From positions 170,111 through 234,110 of the forward strand of contig JAAEZT010000002.1 of the NCBI GenBank assembly GCA_018222765.1: a DNA stretch of 64,000 bases. The letters are read 5' to 3'. How positions within the stretch are numbered: the stretch's first letter is position 1; each line of letters starts with the position of its first letter. This document shows, piece after piece, positions 59,955-64,000 of the stretch. The notes under the pieces were generated by a model. The model had not been told where the DNA came from and ran no database searches. It worked only from the letters and a program-made list of their open reading frames with translations. The DNA comes from a bacterium (GTDB lineage: Bacteria > Verrucomicrobiota > Verrucomicrobiia > Verrucomicrobiales > Akkermansiaceae). The position numbers and the translations under genes were made by a program.

Positions 59955-60830
59955 CTACTCCTCCATCTCCTCGGAGTAATCCACCGTCTCGATGGTGGCG
60001 TCCTTCCGAAGTTCCTCGGCGAGCGTCTGGAGAACTTTGCGCTTCTTTCGGGCGACGGTGCGTTGCTCCAGTTCTTCACGAATTTCCTCCATCGGAGCGG
60101 TTTCAGCCGGCTTGAGTCCAGTGATCTTAATGAGGTGCAGCGCGTGCTCGTAGCTGATGACAGGTGAGACTTCACCCTCGCGAAGCGAGAAGAGAACAGA
60201 CTCAAAGGGATTAGTGGGCCTGTCGAAAGGAATCCAACCGAGGTCAATCTCTTTGGATGTTTTGTCTGTTTCCCGTTCGCAGATTTTTTCAAAATCAGCA
60301 TCCTCCTGCAGCGCTTCTTCACGCAACTCGCACATCCGCCCAAAAACATCCGCCGGAGCGAGCTTCTCGTTGAGATTTTTCATGACGTGGAGGCTGCGAG
60401 CCTCCGCAGGCGACCGGTATTCATTGATGTGCTCCTGGTAAAAGGCATCAATCTCCTCCTCGGTCGCCAATTCGTCGCCACCAGTGAGTTCGGTGATCAG
60501 CTTATCCATCCGCATTGATGCTGAAATTTCGTGCCGCATCATATCGCGCTGGGACTCCAGCATTTCCCAGGACGCACCGTGTTCGCGATAGAGATCAATC
60601 ATCTCCTTGAGCTTGGGTGTGATCTCGTCTTCGGAAATCTCGGGGTAGCGTTTCTCGGCTTCCTGAGCGATGAGAATGGAGTCCGCCACTTCCCGCTCGG
60701 CTTGTTCCTGAAATTCCGGGTCGCGTTCACAACAAGAAATTTGCAGCCGTTGCTCGGCCTCCGTCTTGATACGGGAAAAGGTTTCTTCCACCAGATTCGG
60801 ATCGATCAATTCTCCATTTACGCGAAGCAT
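59955..60830 (-). CDS. Parvulin-type peptidyl-prolyl isomerase (SurA/PrsA-like)
   Basis: 291 aa. Residues 1-125 are helical and acidic, like a SurA N-terminal chaperone part (RVNGELIDPNLVEETFSRI, EREVADSILIAQEAEKRYP). Residues about 130-240 match a PpiC/parvulin domain (ARSLHVMKNL, EIDLGWIPFDRPTNPFESVLFSLREGEVSPVIS, HALHLIKI). No signal peptide is seen, which is unusual for a SurA-like protein; it may act in the cytoplasm, or its start lies further upstream. It is 26 bp upstream of the DUF3570 gene, so it may help fold the barrel. Divergent from the CPBP protease gene. Confidence 0.8.
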   Translation of the reverse strand: MLRVNGELIDPNLVEETFSRIKTEAEQRLQISCCERDPEFQEQAEREVADSILIAQEAEKRYPEISEDEITPKLKEMIDLYREHGASWEMLESQRDMMRHEISASMRMDKLITELTGGDELATEEEIDAFYQEHINEYRSPAEARSLHVMKNLNEKLAPADVFGRMCELREEALQEDADFEKICERETDKTSKEIDLGWIPFDRPTNPFESVLFSLREGEVSPVISYEHALHLIKITGLKPAETAPMEEIREELEQRTVARKKRKVLQTLAEELRKDATIETVDYSEEMEE

Positions 60831-60911
60831 GCCGGATAATTGACGAGGCCTTGCTAAAAGGCCAACCGTTTTTACTCTACACCTGCCTCCGGGCTTTTAT
60901 CTTCCCACCTG

Positions 60912-61685
60912 ATGATCCCTCCACCGCTTCCTCCCTACGAAAAAACGGCCTGGAATGTCTGGTGGACCTTCCTCTGGGCCTTCGCGCTCATCATCGTCTG
61001 GCAACTGACCCTGAGCCTGGCCCTGATGGTGGCCGCCGGATTTTCAACCCTCTCCGACGGCTCTTTTGATTGGGATCTCTTCGATAGCGATCAATTCACG
61101 AAGCTCCTCTTCAACAACATGCTCGACGGGGATGTTGCGGGATTTGCCGCCTTCACGACAATCTTCGTGATCTGCCCGGTGTGTTGGCTCCTGGGCAAAG
61201 TCCGCCCGCATTGGGGAGGCTGGGAATACCTTGGTGTGGAACGGGTCAAGTGGTGGCATTGGCCGCTCTGGGGAGCCGTGACCTGTGGACTTGGCGTTCT
61301 CTTCGGCTATCTTAGCCCCAGTCTCGGGGTCGAAGAAATGGACGATTCCATGGTGGAAATGGCAGACACCACCGACTTCCCCATTCTCCTCTTTCTCGGC
61401 GTGGCCATCGCCGCGCCCTTGGTGGAAGAGTTCATCTTCCGCGGCGTTCTCTTCCGGGGATGGCGGGAATCGAAACTGGGGCTAATTCTCACCCTTGTCC
61501 TTACTTCCTTCATCTGGACCAGTCTGCACGTGCAATACCCCGCGATCATCCTCTGGTATCTCTTCTTCTTCGGAATTATTCTCGGCCTCGCCCGTGAGTG
61601 GACCAGCAACATCTGGGTTCCGGTCTGGATGCATTTCGTCAACAACGCCCTCGCAACCTGGGAGATGCTCAAATACACCGCCTGA
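60912..61685 (+). CDS. CPBP-family intramembrane metalloprotease
   Basis: 257 aa with about seven hydrophobic segments. CPBP/CAAX-protease motifs: EEFIFRG with E172-E173 and R177, then H206 in LHVQYP, and H241/N245 in WMHFVNN, all on membrane helices. The N-terminus MIPPPLPPYEK is Pro-rich and cytosolic. The family cleaves peptides within the membrane (prenyl-protein processing, bacteriocin self-immunity, or anti-sigma release). The role here is unknown. It is divergent from the PPIase gene (81 bp apart) and converges with the OmpA-type gene (18 bp between the stops). Confidence 0.85.
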   Translation: MIPPPLPPYEKTAWNVWWTFLWAFALIIVWQLTLSLALMVAAGFSTLSDGSFDWDLFDSDQFTKLLFNNMLDGDVAGFAAFTTIFVICPVCWLLGKVRPHWGGWEYLGVERVKWWHWPLWGAVTCGLGVLFGYLSPSLGVEEMDDSMVEMADTTDFPILLFLGVAIAAPLVEEFIFRGVLFRGWRESKLGLILTLVLTSFIWTSLHVQYPAIILWYLFFFGIILGLAREWTSNIWVPVWMHFVNNALATWEMLKYTA

Positions 61686-61703
61686 CCCACCCATCGCGCA
61701 CGC

Positions 61704-63110
61704 TTAAAAGTCGAGATAGATCTCGGTGCGGCGATTGGCCCGGCGACCGGTTGGATTGTCCTCGCCGCTCTCAGTGGCATTAGGCAAGCGGGGCTTGGTT
61801 TCGCCCTCCGCCAGCGCGGTGATTTGGCTCCTGGGAACGCCCGATCCCAGAAGGTATTCTTCTACGGCCTTGGCGCGTTTTGCGGACAATTCATTGTTAT
61901 AGGCATCGCTGCCCAAGGCATCGGTATGCCCCGAGAGAGTCAGTTTTTTCGACGGATCTAACTTTAATAAACCTGCCACGATGTTGAGTTGCCGCTCGGT
62001 TCGTGGAGTGAGTTCGTTTTCATCGAACCCGAAGTAAAGAATCAAGGTGTCGCCTCCGGTAGGATTTTTAATCAAAGGCGTGTAGTGCACATCGCCGCCA
62101 GCCACCCGGGTCGCATAGTCAGCCAACAGGGAATCCAAATTCACCTCGGTGATCTGCCAGGGTTGGTCGGGAGCCGAACGCTGTACGTTCACTCCAAATT
62201 CGGCGGCTTTTTTACCGCTTTCGTCTTCGACGTACGCCATGAAGCCTGCTGTCAATTCACGATTGAACATGGCGCGCAGAGGTTTCTTTACGCGCAAATG
62301 ATACTTCGCTTCCTCGAAAATAATGCAGAGCCCGGCGATCTTGGCATCGGAAACTTTCGATGAATCGACAAAAGAACGTGCCACATCGAAATCCTGCTGC
62401 AACGCGGACTGGAGAAAAGCATCGGTGATCCCCAGCGAATCGACCAACATGGCCTTACCCGGAGCCCCAGATTCTTTACCGGAGGGAAGATTAACCTTAT
62501 CAACCGCCCATTTTCCAGTCTTGCCACGCTCAAGATCAAAAAAGATCCGCGACTTCATCAAGTCGTCCAGATTGATAGCCCAGCGAGCTCTTCGATTGGC
62601 TTCCAGTTCGCCAATTTCAGAAACCGGCTTCACCAAATGAAGCTTGAGCTTCCCTGACTCGGAAAGTTGGCGAAAGGCTTTGAGGTGACTCTCACTCATA
62701 GCATTTTTCCCGATCATGCCCGCCGCACTTCTGATGTCTCCCCCCTCAAGGGAAGCGCCAATCTTTTTCAACAAGACCTCCGGATCCACCTCGGAAAATC
62801 CTGACCCCAGACCAGCGAGCATTTCCTCGGCCGTATCCGGCATCACCGAGTCCGCAGGCATTACCCGCTTTTTGGTCCGATCTACAAAGGGGTCTGGCTC
62901 GCCATCAACTTCTTGCTCAACGGGCGCTGGCTCCTCGACCTTGACCACCGGCTTCGGTTCCGGTTCCGGTTCCGGCCTAGGATCATCATTGCTCCCCAGA
63001 GTAAGTTTGCTCACAAAAAATCCCACCGAGACCACCGCAGCCACCACCACGGCGATGAACAAATAAAGTCCAAAACTGGAACGGGGTTCGTATGAATCGT
63101 AAGTTCCCAT
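61704..63110 (-). CDS. Inner-membrane anchored OmpA-C-domain protein
   Basis: 468 aa from the ATG at 63110, which lies 4 bp after the HtrA stop codon; longer starts would overlap HtrA. One transmembrane helix (about 14-36, FGLYLFIAVVVAAVVSVGFF) is followed by a Pro-Glu repeat linker (PEPEPEPKP, TonB-like). The middle (100-330) is alpha/beta with no known family. The C-terminal 120 residues are an OmpA peptidoglycan-binding domain (YFGFDENELTPRTERQLNIV, LTLSGHTDALGSDAYN, LSAKRAKAVEEYL, GRRANRRTEIYLDF). Likely role: linking the inner membrane to the cell wall, together with the co-transcribed HtrA-like protease. Confidence 0.85.
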   Translation of the reverse strand: MGTYDSYEPRSSFGLYLFIAVVVAAVVSVGFFVSKLTLGSNDDPRPEPEPEPKPVVKVEEPAPVEQEVDGEPDPFVDRTKKRVMPADSVMPDTAEEMLAGLGSGFSEVDPEVLLKKIGASLEGGDIRSAAGMIGKNAMSESHLKAFRQLSESGKLKLHLVKPVSEIGELEANRRARWAINLDDLMKSRIFFDLERGKTGKWAVDKVNLPSGKESGAPGKAMLVDSLGITDAFLQSALQQDFDVARSFVDSSKVSDAKIAGLCIIFEEAKYHLRVKKPLRAMFNRELTAGFMAYVEDESGKKAAEFGVNVQRSAPDQPWQITEVNLDSLLADYATRVAGGDVHYTPLIKNPTGGDTLILYFGFDENELTPRTERQLNIVAGLLKLDPSKKLTLSGHTDALGSDAYNNELSAKRAKAVEEYLLGSGVPRSQITALAEGETKPRLPNATESGEDNPTGRRANRRTEIYLDF

Positions 63111-63114
63111 AAGA

Positions 63115-64000
63115 CTAGTCGGTTTTTCGGGGAATGGGGGGGAGGACAACCTCCACTGGAAGGCTCGTTCCACGGGTCACCTTTAAGCGAGTTTTCTGAA
63201 CCGCTGCTGTAGCTACGAGTCTGAGATAAAAATCTTCCGCATTTTTAATCTGAGAGCCATTTATTTCCAAAAGATTGTCCATCCGGGAGAGTCCGGCTCG
63301 ATGGGCCAAACTCTTTTCCAAAACCTCATCAATAAAGACCCCGCGATATCGTTGATAACGGGAACCCTTGGGAGGATCAACAACCCTCAGGCCAACCGCC
63401 TCAATAATCGCGGTATCCGAAGCCAGGCGCCCGCTCTGAATCTCGCTGGGAACCGCGAAGGGGTCCAGTTCGTCGATTTTCGCGACCAGATTCACGATTT
63501 TGTCACCCCGCCACACACTGATATTCACTTCGGAATCCACCTTCGATAATTCCACTCGATTCAGGAGAACCTCCGCACTCTCCACTCCCTCATTGTCATA
63601 CGCGATGACGATGTCATTGGGCTTCAGACCCGCCTTGTCCGCCGGGCCATCTGGCTCGACGTCCCAGACCACTACGCCTTTTCCCGAGTAGCTGAAGACA
63701 TCCCGGAGGTAGTCATTCACCTCCCTCAAGCGGAATCCAAGGTATCCATATATCGGACGTCCTTTCTCTCGAATATGATCAAAGGTCCGTTTGGCGTCGT
63801 TCGATGGAATAGAAAAGCCAATCCCCTGGAAACTCGGATTTTCACGATCCAAGGTATAGATCGAGGCATTGATCGCGATGATCTCACCCAGATGATTCAA
63901 CAGGGGGCCACCGGAATTCCCGGGGTTAATGGCCGCATCTGTTTGAAACAAATCACGTTTGATATCTGACAATGAACGATCACGTGCTGAGATCCGGCCC
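63115..64000 (-). CDS. HtrA/DegP-like serine protease with PDZ domains, N-terminal part outside window
   Basis: The frame is open to the window edge, so the N-terminal part is missing; about 295 codons are visible. At the edge the reading continues upstream through GRISARDRS, matching the usual HtrA strand before the active site. The catalytic Ser is in GNSGGP within TDAAINPGNSGGPLLN, and IGFSIP follows. A first PDZ domain (about GYLGFRLREV to IVNLVAKID) and a second PDZ (VGLRVVDPP to LKVTRGTS) follow. It is a periplasmic quality-control protease. His and Asp of the triad lie outside the window. It precedes the OmpA-type gene by 4 bp, so the two are coupled. Confidence 0.9.
   Translation of the reverse strand, partial: GRISARDRSLSDIKRDLFQTDAAINPGNSGGPLLNHLGEIIAINASIYTLDRENPSFQGIGFSIPSNDAKRTFDHIREKGRPIYGYLGFRLREVNDYLRDVFSYSGKGVVVWDVEPDGPADKAGLKPNDIVIAYDNEGVESAEVLLNRVELSKVDSEVNISVWRGDKIVNLVAKIDELDPFAVPSEIQSGRLASDTAIIEAVGLRVVDPPKGSRYQRYRGVFIDEVLEKSLAHRAGLSRMDNLLEINGSQIKNAEDFYLRLVATAAVQKTRLKVTRGTSLPVEVVLPPIPRKTD

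Noticed and set aside
1-64000. Search for CRISPR arrays, tRNA/rRNA genes, transposases and integrases
   Set aside because: No regular repeat-spacer pattern, cloverleaf, rRNA signature or mobile-element protein was recognised by eye.

Overview
The window reads as chromosomal DNA of a free-living Verrucomicrobiota bacterium, probably marine and near Verrucomicrobiales/Rubritaleaceae. The evidence is the mix of PVC-typical families: DUF1552, DUF1592/1588/1585, DUF1501 and DUF1549/1553 cytochrome-like proteins, PVC-type dehydrogenase-HEAT-cytochrome c fusions, FG-GAP proteins, sulfatases and large secreted beta-sandwich proteins. No rRNA, tRNA, CRISPR array, transposase or integrase was seen. One gene runs off each end of the window.

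Layout. 0-4.1 kb: two convergent genes for secreted multidomain proteins (discoidin/lectin-like and PA14-like). 4.3-8.3 kb: an SGNH esterase, a lone formyltransferase-fold enzyme with its own terminator, and a pair coding for an HExxH protein and an FG-GAP protein. 8.6-11.3 kb: a membrane-anchored metallophosphoesterase fused to LamG and beta-rich outer domains. 11.5-23.2 kb (minus strand): six genes forming three protein pairs (DUF1592+DUF1552 twice, DUF1549/1553+DUF1501), tightly coupled within pairs. Divergent from them lies a GntR/LacI-type regulator, with a perfect palindrome in the shared intergenic region, followed by a 1122-aa heme-containing dehydrogenase-like protein.

28.0-33.2 kb: a 665-bp intergenic region ends in a strong intrinsic terminator just ahead of a bacterial nitric oxide synthase oxygenase gene. 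A GAF-PAS-GAF-PAS histidine kinase and a LuxR-type response regulator follow on the same strand. This is the most unusual locus in the window. 33.3-39.9 kb: two paralogous PDZ-repeat secreted proteins flank a metallophosphatase and a YdjY-domain protein. 40.1-46.4 kb (minus): an ECF sigma factor, its anti-sigma factor, an esterase with a Glu-rich helical region, and a DUF1592/DUF1552 pair whose DUF1592 member carries a similar Glu-rich extension.

46.7-56.7 kb: sugar metabolism. A secreted PQQ-type dehydrogenase fused to cytochrome c and a carbohydrate-binding domain, a sulfatase, a GntP permease, an IlvD/Edd sugar-acid dehydratase, a DapA-family aldolase and a serine hydrolase. Together they suggest a route from sulfated polysaccharide sugars to aldonates, uptake, dehydration and aldol cleavage. 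56.7-60.8 kb (minus): a PPIase, DUF3570 protein, ApbE flavin transferase, DUF4266 Gly/Cys-tailed lipoprotein and a secreted protein, a little-understood extracytoplasmic module. 60.9-64 kb: a CPBP membrane protease, an OmpA-type envelope protein and the C-terminal part of an HtrA-like protease.

By eye the + strand is markedly richer in C than G over most of the window whatever the gene direction, but not over the NOS/two-component block or the DUF3570 block. All functional calls rest on motif recognition from the sequence alone.
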